Below are positions 34,205-43,372 of a stretch of DNA of 64,000 bases, piece after piece. Numbering within the stretch: position 1 is the stretch's first letter; the number at the start of each line of letters is the position of its first letter. The notes under the pieces were generated by a model. It was not told the origin of the DNA, did not search any database, and saw only the letters and a list, made by a program, of their open reading frames with translations. The translations under genes and the position numbers were made by a program. Where the stretch lies: positions 62,001-126,000 of the forward strand of contig NZ_JAHPZX010000007.1 of NCBI RefSeq assembly GCF_021325795.1, given 5' to 3'. This DNA comes from Bordetella sp. LUAb4 (GTDB lineage: Bacteria; Pseudomonadota; Gammaproteobacteria; Burkholderiales; Burkholderiaceae_B).

Positions 34205-34616
34205 TGAACGGGCACGACCGTGTGTCTACTTGAAGGACGTGCTTACGCAACTGCCAACACAGAAGAATCACCAGGTCGCCGCGCTGCTTCCGCATCGTGG
34301 GGGGCCGGCCGCTTAAACGCTACTCGTCAAGTGGGTGTTCCGCAGGCGTTTACCCTCGACGAAGCCGCGCCGCGCATGCGTCCAGCATGCTACGTCCTCG
34401 ATACCATCGGTGCACACCACCCTTCGAACAAGCGCACCGGCATCTACCCAGTGCGACTGGCATCATAGTCGTAGAGCACAGCGGGTGTGCCAAGCGAAAC
34501 TACACCACCGTCTCGTCCAGGTGGATCGCCGGCGACTGCAGCAGCGCATCGCGCAGCAGGTTCTGGACGAGCTGCAATGACCAGGATGTGCCGATAACCT
34601 AGCGCGCGTGCGTCTG
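34205..34616. mobile_element. IS66-family transposase scraps in both orientations
   Basis: 34217-34315 on the plus strand encodes a second copy of the TnpC end (YLKDVLTQLPTQKNHQVAAL). About 34330-34610 on the minus strand encodes internal TnpC pieces in shifting frames: LRDALLQSPAIHLDE, AVLYDYDASRTG, PVRLFEGW and CWTHARRGFVEG. The opposite orientations show at least two separate IS66 remnants. They abut the start of the orphan cdiA fragment. Confidence 0.7.
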
Positions 34617-34620
34617 ACGC

Positions 34621-37161
34621 GATCACGGGCGCCAGTCTGTCGATGACCAACGCGTACAGCGCGGTCGCGCGCAATCCGGCCAGCGCGGGCGGCGTGAGTT
34701 TCAACGTCGATGTTGGGGTATCCAATAGCCGGCAACGCCAGGAGAGCTCCGCGTCTGCGGTCTCCTCGTCCACCGTGCAGGCGGGGCGCGACGTCAATTT
34801 GAAGGCGAGCGGCGAGGATTCCCGGATTGTGGTTGAGGGATCCCAACTCACGGCGGCGCGCAACGCCGTCTTGCAGACCGACGGTGACTTGGTCCTTACG
34901 GCGGCGGCGACGACGCAGCAAACCAATAGCAAACAGTCCTCGAGCAGCGCCAGCGTGGGTGTCGGATTTGCCATTGGAGGTACGCAGAACGGCTTCACGA
35001 TCAATCTTGCCGCATCGACCGCTCGCGGCAACGCCGAGGGCAATAGCGTCACGTGGACGCCCTCGACCGTGCAAGCGGGTGGCGTCGCGGTGATGGAACC
35101 GGGCGGGGATACCCAGGTGCTTGGCTCGCAAGCGCTCGCGTCACAGATCATCGCCAATGTCGGCGGCGACTTGACGGTTGAGAGCCTGCAGGACACTGCC
35201 GTCTGGATACCGGGACGTTGATCACTCGGGATGTCCAGAACAAGGCTTGGTATACGGGCAATCAATTTGCACTGGGAGGGGGATTCAGCTTTGGTGGCGA
35301 TGCCGGCAGCAAGAAAGCAGGCGATACCAACGCCGACTCGGCTGCAGCGGGGAAGACGTCCAGCGCGTCCAGTGCGTCCAGTGCGGTCGGGACGGATAAC
35401 CAAGGCAATGCGGCGAGCGGTACACGCGCCGTTCCAGGCAGCACCTTACCGTCATTCAAGGGCGTCAGCGTCGCCCCGCCGGGCGTAGCTCATGCGCGGG
35501 AAGAGGTCGTATCAACAACGTATAGCGCAATCAGCGGCGGCACGATCAGGATTCGCGACCTGGACGGGCAACGTGCGCGCACGGGGTTAACGCCTGACCA
35601 GATCATCGCCGCGCTCAATCGGGATACGCAAGACACGCTGAATAGCCTGGATCCGATTTTCGACAAGGACAAGGTCGAGGCCAGCTTCGCGATCATCATG
35701 GAGGTGCAGGCGCAGGCGGCCACATTCATCGCAGCGCGCGCGGAAGAGGCCACGGAGGTTGAGCAGGCCCTGAAGAAGGAAGAGGCCAAGGGCGCCACGA
35801 AGAATCCTGACGTAATCAAGTCGCTTGAAGCGAAGAAAGAGGCGCTTAGCCCGTGGTTGCCAGGCGGAAATTACCGGCTTATTGCGACGAGCCTGTTGGC
35901 CGGCGCATCCGCGAATATCGCCGGTGCTGCTTCCAGCGCGGTGGTCGCCGCTAGCGTGACTGCCCTCCAGGGCTTGGCTGCCCGCGAGATCAAAGCGCTG
36001 GCCCCGCAATTGGGCGGCGAGGGATCGCCCGCGCATGTGGCACTGCATGCCGTACTAGCCTGTGCAGGCGGTGCGGCTCAGGGCGGAAGCTGCGCTAGCG
36101 GGGCGGTGGCTGTGTCGGCTGGCATTGTCTTCAACCACCTGCTGGACAAGGTGAATGACACCGACGTTGCGAAGCTCAGTCCCTCTGAGCGAGAAGCCCG
36201 TTTGAACATGCTGGGCAGCTTGCTGGCTGGCGTGACCAGTGCGTTGGATCCCGACTCCATGGCGCAAGTGGCGGCTGCGGCAAGGGTCGAAGCGGAGAAC
36301 AACTTTGCCGGCGTTGCTGGACGGAGTCTGCTGCCGATCTTCGGACAGACGAAATCGGTGAGGCCATCGGCTCAGTCGGAGCCGATGCGTCTCATCAACC
36401 GCGGGATGGGCAAAGACGATTCCGGCTCGACCGAGATCCTCATCGCTGCGCAATTGAGTGAGTACCTAGAGTGGGAAGGAAATACAGGTAGCACGCTGGA
36501 TGGGCAGATTCACACGCCACCGCTGCCCGTGGGACCGATTGAGCTAGTGAAGGGCGCACTTATTCGGTGGATCGATTCCGGTGAGGGCACCACCGTGCCT
36601 GGACAATCATCCGATCTGCTCTCGCCAGCGATGGTGCCAGGGGTTGTAAACGACGGTCCGCGTCGAGGGCTGACAACTACGACGCCGTCGATTGAGCAGA
36701 GTGGACCAATACTTATCTATAACAGGCGCGATGGCGATAAGTCTGATGGCGGTGGGCTGAGGAGCGATGCGAAGGCAGTTGTGCCTCCGAAAGTGGCGGT
36801 TCGAGAGCTTGAGGTAGATTTCTATAAAGCCCTTAAGGCAAGAGAGGTTGCCGGTGACAGTCTAGAGCACGATCATATTCCCTCTTTTGCTGCGTTGCGT
36901 AAAGCAAAGGAGGGAGAGTTGGGCCGTCCCCTGACCGCATCGGAAACCAAGGCTCTCTACGAAAATGCCACCGCAGTAGAGGTGCCGCGAAATGTACATA
37001 CTGAAAGCCCTACATACGGGGGAAGGAATAGTCAGTCTCAGATTCAGCGAGATGCAGCGGATCTATGTCGTGCAGTTTGTCGCGACACAGAAGCACTGCG
37101 AGAAAATCTGATCAAGCGAGGTTATGATTCAAAATCTGTGGATCAAGTCATAAAAAAATAA
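34621..37161 (+). pseudogene. Orphan cdiA 3' fragment with its own toxin tip
   Basis: No start codon, signal peptide or TPS domain. From about 34637 it copies the late FHA-repeat and pre-pretoxin part of cdiA (residues about 2630-3050). A 250-base deletion at 35201 puts the first part out of frame, so it stops at 35221; the remainder is open from 35218 to 37161. After LNSLDPIFD the sequence becomes unrelated to the main gene but has the same layout: a hydrophobic pretoxin region, the ENN motif at 36295-36303, a linker with SGPILIYN, then a tip with LEHDHIPSFAALRKAKEGEL and TESPTYGGRNSQ. The DHIPS segment suggests a metal-dependent nuclease, uncertain. It would become deliverable if recombined onto cdiA through the shared 1-kb repeat. 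Its immunity gene follows. Confidence 0.88.
34637..35663 (+). repeat. Direct repeat, copy in orphan cdiA (partner 22077-23344)
   Basis: Matches the main cdiA base for base except for scattered substitutions, one 250-base deletion and one 9-base insertion. The offset is 12560 before the deletion and 12310, later 12319, after it. It ends where the pretoxin parts diverge. Confidence 0.9.
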
Positions 37162-37195
37162 TGGAAAGAAATCGTAATATAGGGGTCATTAAATA

Positions 37196-37657
37196 ATGAA
37201 TAGTTGGTCGTATTTTGTTCGAGCTCTTGGTCACGGCGAAGATGCGGAAGCAGTCACTGAATTGCTCCGAAAAATCGAAGAGCCGTTAGTAGTGTCAGAA
37301 ACCCCGGATTCCTATAATGATCCAGAGGGGAAGACGAAATTTTATATATTTGCTAAATCCGGCCTGGAGTTCGGATTTCGCTCGGGACGGTTAAATCACA
37401 TTCATTTTTTCGTGCAACGTCACGAAGGATATTCGGCATATAAAGCGGATGTGCTCGATCGTCAGGCTCAAACGTGGCGCATACAAGATGTTATAGCAGC
37501 ACTAGGCCCACCTGACTACGAGGTGCCAAGTAAATTTGATACATTGATTGGCTATGTACAGCATTGGATAAAGTATGAGTTCAAAACACACTCTTTGCGT
37601 ATGGAATTCTCGGAAGATGGTTGCCTGTGGAAGGCAACGCTAATCTCAAGTCAGTAA
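37196..37657 (+). CDS. Immunity protein for the orphan CdiA tip
   Basis: 153-residue protein 34 bases after the orphan cdiA fragment. It has PEGKTKFYIFAKSGLEFGF, then RLNHIHFFVQRHEGYSAYKA in the middle, and an acidic C-terminus. I recall proteins of this pattern next to CDI and other polymorphic toxins but cannot give a family number. Position makes it the likely cognate immunity protein of the DHIPS-type tip. The frame is intact. Confidence 0.75.
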   Translation: MNSWSYFVRALGHGEDAEAVTELLRKIEEPLVVSETPDSYNDPEGKTKFYIFAKSGLEFGFRSGRLNHIHFFVQRHEGYSAYKADVLDRQAQTWRIQDVIAALGPPDYEVPSKFDTLIGYVQHWIKYEFKTHSLRMEFSEDGCLWKATLISSQ

Positions 37658-37945
37658 ATTTATATGTAGCAATAGAAATTTATAAGCGATCTGAACAAGC
37701 ATAAGCTGATATTTGTGTTTTTTGAAATTCTGTCGGCCTCAAAATTAATTGCTTAAGGCCAGGATATTGGTACCCCAATGCAATTAATAAATCACTTATG
37801 ATAGATGAGCTTTTCGGCAAAGTCCCTTAAAAGTGGAGTCGCGAACACTTGTCAAAGTGCGCTGTCAACCGAGTCACCCATTTGAAAGAGAATATGATAA
37901 ATACGCGGCGCTCGCGAGCTCCGCTAGGTGGCAAGTAAAAAAACA

Positions 37946-38461
37946 ATGAGTTCAGCAGATATTTTCTTGATGTTCTACGCGAGGCCAGATAGGTCTGTAA
38001 CGATAGAACAGCGTCACGCTGAGGTGATGGACAAGATGTCACGGCTCGGCAGCCCTCTAGATTTTGCAGGGCTGGAGTTGCCTGCGGCCCCAGACTGCGG
38101 AGATGGAATGGCTGCCCTGTATACGGTCAAGTGGCCTATCCGAGGGTTGCGGCTCATAGGGGACTATATATATCGTGGCGAGAAATATATATTAGGACAC
38201 GGGCTCCTACGATGAGCATCTGCAGTATGGATTCAAAGTTTCGAATAAGAGCATCAATTACCAGCAAATCTTAATTGATCAGCTTCCTAGAGCTATCGAG
38301 GCCTTTGGCGGTTATAAGCCTCCGCATTCTTCGCGCTCTATTCGATGGACTATCATTCTGGTCCGGATCACGACAATCCTATCTATAAAAGACTGCTTAA
38401 TAATCCCGCTGTTGATGTTAATGGTCGCCCCGGCATCTGCGCAGAGCGGCTTGCTTCATAG
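37946..38461 (+). pseudogene. Orphan immunity gene broken by two frameshifts
   Basis: Joined across frames it gives about 170 residues: MSSADIFLMFYARPDRSVTI and LPAAPDCGDGMAALYTVKW in the first frame, DTGSYDEHLQYGFKVSNKS and QLPRAIEAFGGYK in the second (from about 38190), and FALYSMDYHSGPDHDNPIYK to CAERLAS in the third (from about 38335). The order is colinear and protein-like in all three, so this is one decayed gene. The family is not recognised; its place in the array suggests immunity. The 290 AT-rich bases before it hold nothing I can assign. Confidence 0.6.
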
Positions 38462-38490
38462 TCGTCCAGCATCAACGGCTTGCCCGGCGG

Positions 38491-38586
38491 GCTGCCCCTC
38501 TGTTCGCGGCGAGATATAGCATCAATGGTAGTAGGTGGCAGCAAAAGGTGTTTCGTAATCAAAAGGGGGCTGATTATGCTGTTTGA
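38491..38586 (+). pseudogene. CdiA C-terminal toxin relic
   Basis: About 31 codons reading APLFAARYSINGSRWQQKVF and RNQKGADYAV before TGA. The stop lies 11 bases inside the next gene. It looks like the last strand and tail of a toxin domain; family not recognised. Confidence 0.5.
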
Positions 38587-38875
38587 ATCGTATTTGGATT
38601 ACTATCAGGAAATAGCGAACGAGCTTTGTTCTATTTATACAAAACCATGGTCGCAAGTGAGAGTGGGTGTTGAGCGAGGTGCATCCGCTATAAATCTACA
38701 AGTGGTTTACTACGACGGGGTCGGCGGAGAAGATAGCGACGTAAATTTTCGCATGTTGGGTGCGTATTTTTATGAGGTCACTTATATGTTGAGCACCGAA
38801 GACTTGGGACTTTACAAGAAAGGAGTGTTCATAATGGACAGCGAGGGAGAGTACAGCGCCAATTATGAATATTGA
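38576..38875 (+). CDS. YezG-like (DUF600) orphan immunity protein
   Basis: 99-residue acidic protein. It contains ELCSIYTKPWSQVRVGVERG and DLGLYKKGVFIMDSEGEY, which match the pattern of YezG, the immunity partner of Bacillus LXG nuclease toxins. AGGGGG precedes the ATG. It overlaps the toxin relic before it by 11 bases and the SUKH gene after it by 11 bases, so the three are translationally chained. Confidence 0.72.
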   Translation: MLFESYLDYYQEIANELCSIYTKPWSQVRVGVERGASAINLQVVYYDGVGGEDSDVNFRMLGAYFYEVTYMLSTEDLGLYKKGVFIMDSEGEYSANYEY

Positions 38876-39284
38876 TATAAATGATGCTCTCGCAGAGTTG
38901 AAAAGCGTCAGAATGACTGTCATGTGCACCCAGCAACTGCCTGATGATGCTCTGATTGCTGCCTATGAGATTGAGCTAGGGCTTAAATTTTTGGACGATT
39001 ACAAGGTCTTTCTCAAGAAAGCAAGCGACAGTATCTTTAACGGTAAGGATGCGCTCTGCCTGACGGCGAATAGAGATAGTCCGAGGGAGCTTTTGAGCAC
39101 TGTGATTGAGGCGCGAGAGCAGGGTGTTCCGGAATCATGGTTGCCCATCTGTGAGGGCAATGGAAATTACTATTGTCTGCTTGAGGACGGCGTTGTCAGA
39201 TACTGGGCGCACGATGGATACTCTGATGAAGCCTGGCCTAATCTCGCCACTTGGATAAAACAAGCATGGATTGACGCTGAGTAA
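38865..39284 (+). CDS. SMI1/KNR4-family orphan immunity protein
   Basis: 139-residue protein with the SUKH layout: LPDDALIAAYEIELGLKFLD, then DDYKVFLKKASDSIFNGKD, and PESWLPICEGNGNYYCLLED, a common SUKH segment, with WAHDG after it. It begins 11 bases inside the YezG-like gene, giving a tandem pair of immunity genes behind one toxin relic. Either one is cognate and the other was carried along, or both serve different toxins. Confidence 0.8.
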   Translation: MNIDINDALAELKSVRMTVMCTQQLPDDALIAAYEIELGLKFLDDYKVFLKKASDSIFNGKDALCLTANRDSPRELLSTVIEAREQGVPESWLPICEGNGNYYCLLEDGVVRYWAHDGYSDEAWPNLATWIKQAWIDAE

Positions 39285-39384
39285 TTGAGAAAATCAAAGC
39301 GTCTGCTCTCAAACATTAAGTAATGGTTTGAATATATACGTTTGTGATATGTGTGGCATTTGAGATGTTCGTAATGAAATTTGT

Positions 39385-39636
39385 ATGAGTTTTGAAAAAT
39401 TTGGCGAAATAAACACAAAGGAAGATTTTGTAGATTTTGTTGGCACATTCAGAGAGGAATTGTTCACCAATCCTGAGGCCTGGGAAAATCTGGACTTAGA
39501 AAGATTTTTAGCTGCAATGGAAAATTGGATTAGGTCCATAGATATATATGCAAAAAATTCGAGCGATATAGATGTTGTTAGCCCTAGCTGGAGCACTTTT
39601 GCAAAGATATTGTGTGCATCGAAAGTCTATGAATAG
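39385..39636 (+). CDS. Small acidic protein, probable immunity-associated
   Basis: 83-residue protein MSFEKFGEINTKEDFVDFVG, then TNPEAWENLDLERFLAAMEN. The ENLDLERFLAAMENW pattern recalls a small helical domain found beside polymorphic toxin immunity genes (DUF7660-like, from memory). It ends eight bases before the IS3 element, which may have split a longer cassette. Function is inferred only from place. Confidence 0.5.
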   Translation: MSFEKFGEINTKEDFVDFVGTFREELFTNPEAWENLDLERFLAAMENWIRSIDIYAKNSSDIDVVSPSWSTFAKILCASKVYE

Positions 39637-39643
39637 TTGTCTT

Positions 39644-40860
39644 TGTAAGCGTCCCTCGATGACCCGTAAGCTCCCCCTCTGAGTAGACGTCAGCCGTTAG
39701 AATTTCGGAGCTTCTTTGGGTTGAGATTCCTTTGAAGAAAAGCAGGTTTATGGAAAGCCAGATTGCTGCGGTGCTGAAAGAAGGCGAGTCCGGCATGCTG
39801 GTCGCCAAGTTGTGACGCAAGCACGGTATTAGCAATGCCACGCACTACATCTGGAAGAGCAAATACTCAGGCATGCAGGTGTCCGAGTTGCAGCGGTTGC
39901 GCGAGCTCGAGGCCGAGAACGCCAAGCTCAAACGCATGTACGCCGATCTGGCGCTGGAGAACTCAGCGATCAAGGATGTGTTTAACCGAAAATCCTGACG
40001 CCGCCGGCCAGGCGCGAAGTCGTCGAGCAGTTGGTGCAAACACTCTCGATCACACGTGCCTGTCGGATTGCATGCCTGTCTCGGTCGGCGTACGACAAGA
40101 GGCCAACACCGGCATCTGAACGGGATGCGCAAGTGATTGACGCGCTTAACGCGATTGTTACCCGGCATGAGCGGTCGGGATTCTGGAAGTGCTTTACCCG
40201 ACTGCGACTCGACGGGCGAAGTTGGAACAAGAAACGCGTGCATCGGGTGTATTGCGATATGGGTCTGAACCTGCCACGGCGATGCAAGAAACGGCTGCCT
40301 GAGCGGCCCCGACAAGCGTTGGACTTGACGAGCAACCCCAACCACTGCTGGGCGTTGGACTTCATGCATGACGCGTTGTATCGCGGGCGACGGTTCCGAA
40401 CGCTCAATGTCATTGACGAGGCAAATCGTGAAAGCCTGGCCATTGAGGTGGGAATGTCGATACCTTCGGCCCGCTTGATCCGCGTCCTGAATCGTTTGGT
40501 CAGTTGCTACGGGGCGCCCGATGCGATTCGTCTAGATAACGGCCCGGAGATGATTCTGCAGGCGTTTAGGGGGTGGGCCGCAGCCAAAGGCGTCGCTGCT
40601 CGTTATATCCAGCCTGGCAAGCCAAACCAGAACGCCTTCATCGAGAGATTCAACCGGACCTACCGTACCGAAGTGCTTAATGCGCACCTGTTCGCCAACT
40701 TGGAGCAGGTCCAAACCATTACTGACCAATGGTTGATCGATTAACCGAATACCGTCCGCATGAAGCGCTGGGCGGCGTCCCGCCGGTGCCGTTGATGCCT
40801 AGGCTTACCCTCACTCCGAATATCTATTTTCCCCTGTCTACTTGACAGGGGTGCTTACGA
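39644..40860 (+). mobile_element. IS3-family insertion sequence, inactivated
   Basis: About 1217 bases with imperfect terminal inverted repeats (TGTAAGCGTCCCT at the left, complement of CGTAAGCACCCCTG at the right end). It encodes OrfA and OrfB of an IS3-family element. OrfA carries a nonsense codon and OrfB a terminal frameshift, so it cannot move by itself. No clear target duplication is seen. It lies between two immunity genes. Confidence 0.88.
39750..40831 (+). pseudogene. IS3-family transposase OrfA/OrfB (broken)
   Basis: OrfA begins MESQIAAVLKEGESGMLVAK, meets TGA at 39813 where Cys is expected, and continues RKHGISNATHYIWKSKYSG with a leucine-zipper-like LRELEAENAKLKRMYADL, ending at 39998. 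OrfB is open to 40744 with the DDE core: WALDFMHDALYRGRRFRTLN (first D), AIRLDNGPEM (second D) and NAFIERFNRTYRTEVL (E). Normally a programmed shift at the A-run near 39990 fuses the two. Near 40740 a small deletion shifts the final part (EYRPHEALGGVPP out of frame). Confidence 0.85.
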
Positions 40861-40905
40861 CCCACCCAGGAGTTTGTTGTTTTCGATAGGACGAAGAAGA
40901 CAGTG

Positions 40906-41247
40906 ATGAATGATCAATGTGCCCCCTGTGCCGATAGAGGGTTGGCCGAAAAGGCCTTTCTGTCGGGCAATTCGAGCGAAATCTGCAAAATGCTGGTTTC
41001 TATTGCTTTCTACGATTCGGACTGGAACTGGGTTCAGGATAGATGTTTAGAATTTTTAGCCAGTCCAGTTCCTGAGGTTAGGGGTGTGGCGGCCACTTGC
41101 TTGGGCCATATCGCCAGGATCCACCATTGCCTTGATAGGAATAAAGTTTTGTCGGCGTTAGACAAACACTCAGGCGATGCTTCCATCGCAGGTCAAATAT
41201 CCGATGCCTTAGACGATATTGCAATGTTTGTTCCTGAAAACTCATAA
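40906..41247 (+). CDS. Helical-repeat-like orphan immunity protein
   Basis: 113-residue protein starting MNDQCAPCADRG. It has IAFYDSDWNWVQDRCLEFLA, then VRGVAATCLGHIARIHHCLD and a C-terminal SDALDDIAMFVPENS. The alternating helices with VRGVAATCLG resemble HEAT-type repeats; similar small proteins accompany polymorphic toxins. The frame is open upstream to the IS3 end and reads PTQEFVVFDRTKKTV, perhaps a toxin tail truncated by the IS. A GTG at 40903 is an alternative start. Confidence 0.65.
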   Translation: MNDQCAPCADRGLAEKAFLSGNSSEICKMLVSIAFYDSDWNWVQDRCLEFLASPVPEVRGVAATCLGHIARIHHCLDRNKVLSALDKHSGDASIAGQISDALDDIAMFVPENS

Positions 41248-41491
41248 GGTCCCCCCTGGTTCAGCGGCTCTCGTTATGGGCGTGGGGAGAGCGCGCACCG
41301 TTAATCTCTAAACTCCTCCGATAATGTTCCGAGAGGTAATCGCAGAGCAAAAGACGAGGCAGCGGAGTCTGCGGGCATCCGTACCGGGGGCCAAAAAGTT
41401 TGGCGTGGCGCTACGTAGTTAGGCGGTGAAGAGAGCCGCTACCAGAACGACAGCGCGTGGCAGCGATGCTGCGCATTCAGTGTATTTATAA

Positions 41492-41830
41492 AACGCCACA
41501 AAAGTAACGTTCGATGTTCCGGAGTTTGTTTACGCTAGCGTGCAGGAGTCCATTAAAAAAATAAACGCTGGTTGGTCAAGCCCTGATCTGATGAGCGTCG
41601 GGTACGTGCCCTGTGGTCCGGACGGGAGGCAGGTGAACTTTCACCATATTTTGGGGCGAGCCGGGAACGATTGCGTAACTTACGGCCTCGACGCACCTAG
41701 ATTTTCGCGCCAGTTGCATAGGCTGATTGAAAGAGGAAGGAGCTTCAGAAACTCATCAGAGTTGAAGCGAAGCTACACTAAATTTCGCTGGGATTGGTGG
41801 GGAAAACGAGCGTCTGACGTTGAGAGATAA
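41492..41830 (+). pseudogene. CdiA C-terminal fragment, HNH-like nuclease tip
   Basis: 113 open codons from a stop at 41489, with no good start (a GTG at 41540 exists). It reads VTFDVPEFVYASVQESIKK, then GPDGRQVNFHHILGRAGN, and ends FRWDWWGKRASDVER. The DGRQVNFHHILG motif fits the catalytic HH of an HNH-superfamily toxin tip. The delivery part is missing. The SUKH immunity gene starts two bases after its stop. The 240 bases before it hold nothing I can assign. Confidence 0.7.
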
Positions 41831-41832
41831 AA

Positions 41833-42291
41833 ATGGATGAATATGATATTTTGGTTAAAAAAGTCGAAGCGGCTGGTTTCGAGGTGAAATGGTACGGAGC
41901 AGTTGATCCGCTACAAATTGAGAGGCTAGAGCTGATCACTTCTATTAGTCTTCCTAATTCATTTAAAGATTTCCTAGGCACTTATGGTGGCGGCGGAATC
42001 ATTAGTGCGGACGTCTCAGGTATCGCTCGCAATAATGCGGAAATCGACTCCGGTGGGACGGTTTTTGGCGATACGATGACGTGTCGAGCTGGGTACGACC
42101 TGCCTGCGCACTTGGCCGTTATTTACTTTCATCAAGATGAGATTTGTTGGTGTCTGGATACCAGTAGTTTTGTGAATGGAGAGTGTCCGGTGGTGAGTTT
42201 TGATATTTTCGGTAGGCGAATTGATTCGCTTATTGCCTCTGATTTTTCTTCTTTTATGGTGCGGCACTTAACCTTGTATGGCGAGCCCTAG
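41833..42291 (+). CDS. SMI1/KNR4-family orphan immunity protein B
   Basis: 152-residue SUKH protein: LPNSFKDFLGTYGGGGIISA, SGGTVFGDTMTCRAGYD and YFHQDEICWCLDTSS. It is the paralogue of the protein at 31664-32125. It sits directly behind an HNH-like toxin tip and is therefore probably cognate to it. The frame is intact. Confidence 0.83.
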   Translation: MDEYDILVKKVEAAGFEVKWYGAVDPLQIERLELITSISLPNSFKDFLGTYGGGGIISADVSGIARNNAEIDSGGTVFGDTMTCRAGYDLPAHLAVIYFHQDEICWCLDTSSFVNGECPVVSFDIFGRRIDSLIASDFSSFMVRHLTLYGEP

Positions 42292-42444
42292 TGACTGTAG
42301 GCCACAACGCCGTGTGATAGCTATGTGATGAACCAGCAACTGAGCGCCCCTGACGCATTACCTGCGACGGGCGAAATGCGCTGCCGCCTAGGTCGCCCGT
42401 TTGGAAGAGGTCCGATACGAAAATGCTGCGCGCGAGGGAGTTCG

Positions 42445-43135
42445 CTAGTTGATGACGGGTTCAACGGCGTCGGGGAGTTCGTATCGAGAGTTGCCCACTT
42501 CACACTTTACGGGGTGCCAGCGGAAGATAGATTCTGGCAATCCAGCGCAAAGAATGGCGGCCGATCGTTCTGATGTCGTTAATGGGTCAATCCACTCGCG
42601 CGCCAGCTCGACTGGCAAGGCGACGGGACGCCGATCGTGGACATCCACCATGCCGCCCCGTGCATCGTTCGTGACGATCGCCATCCCGTGCTCCCTGCCA
42701 TGCTCCTGGCCCGGGCGCCAATTGCATACCGCCGCGAGAAACACGGGTTCGTCGACAACTGGATAGATGTAGTAAGGCTGCTTGGGACCCCTAGGATCTT
42801 CCGAAAGCCACTTCATACCAGCCGTCCACCGGCACAATCACCCGCCCGTGCTCTCGCATCAGCCGTTGCCACGGCCACTTCGCTGCGGCGATGGTTTCGA
42901 GCCGGGCGTTGCTGCTTGGCTGGCGCTTCCATCTGGCGGGTGTGTAGCTGCAGAAGATCATTCGAAATACGAAGCCTGTCTTCCGAAGCAGTGAATCACC
43001 AGGGGCGTGTTCTTGGTGGAATGTTGTAGCGGGACCGACGAGGTCCGCACGGAAAATCTCCTCCGGTGTCGGCGCCCGGATGATCTTTTCGAGATAGTCG
43101 TTGATGTTGCGCTTCTGGATGACTCGACCGCACAT
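42445..43135 (-). pseudogene. SRAP (HMCES/YedK-like) peptidase, frameshifted
   Basis: Almost the whole gene is present but in at least three frames. It starts MCGRVIQKRNINDYLEKII (Cys2 is the residue that crosslinks abasic DNA), then RYNIPPRT in a second frame near 43020, FCSYTPARWKRQPSSNARLE and REHGRVIVPVDGWYEV (the conserved Glu), and after a shift near 42835 PYYIYPVVDEP and MVDVHDRRPVALPVEL (the conserved His). Catalytic residues survive but the frame does not. The family shields abasic sites in single-stranded DNA. The left edge of repeat copy 2 lies inside this gene at 43039. Confidence 0.82.
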
Positions 43136-43372
43136 CGCATGTCCCGGGTATGTCGCCAAGCATACAGCCACAGGCTGTGGACCCCACTTGCATCGCCCGT
43201 CAGCAAATGCAGATTCGGCGGGCACGCCGATTGGCCGAATTCGAATTGATAGGCAGAAAGAATCGACTAGTAAGGAACGGGTCGTATCACTTCGCCACCC
43301 AGGAGACAGTCCTCATGAAGGGCTGTCCGGGCCAGGGTCCTCAAGAGGGGCCAAAACCAAAGGAGATGCCAG

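Noticed and set aside
42325-42573. Possible extra immunity fragment ending HFTLYGVPAED, similar to SUKH tails
   Set aside because: It is antisense to the SRAP pseudogene, whose conserved residues are clearly on the minus strand; the likeness is a short coincidence.
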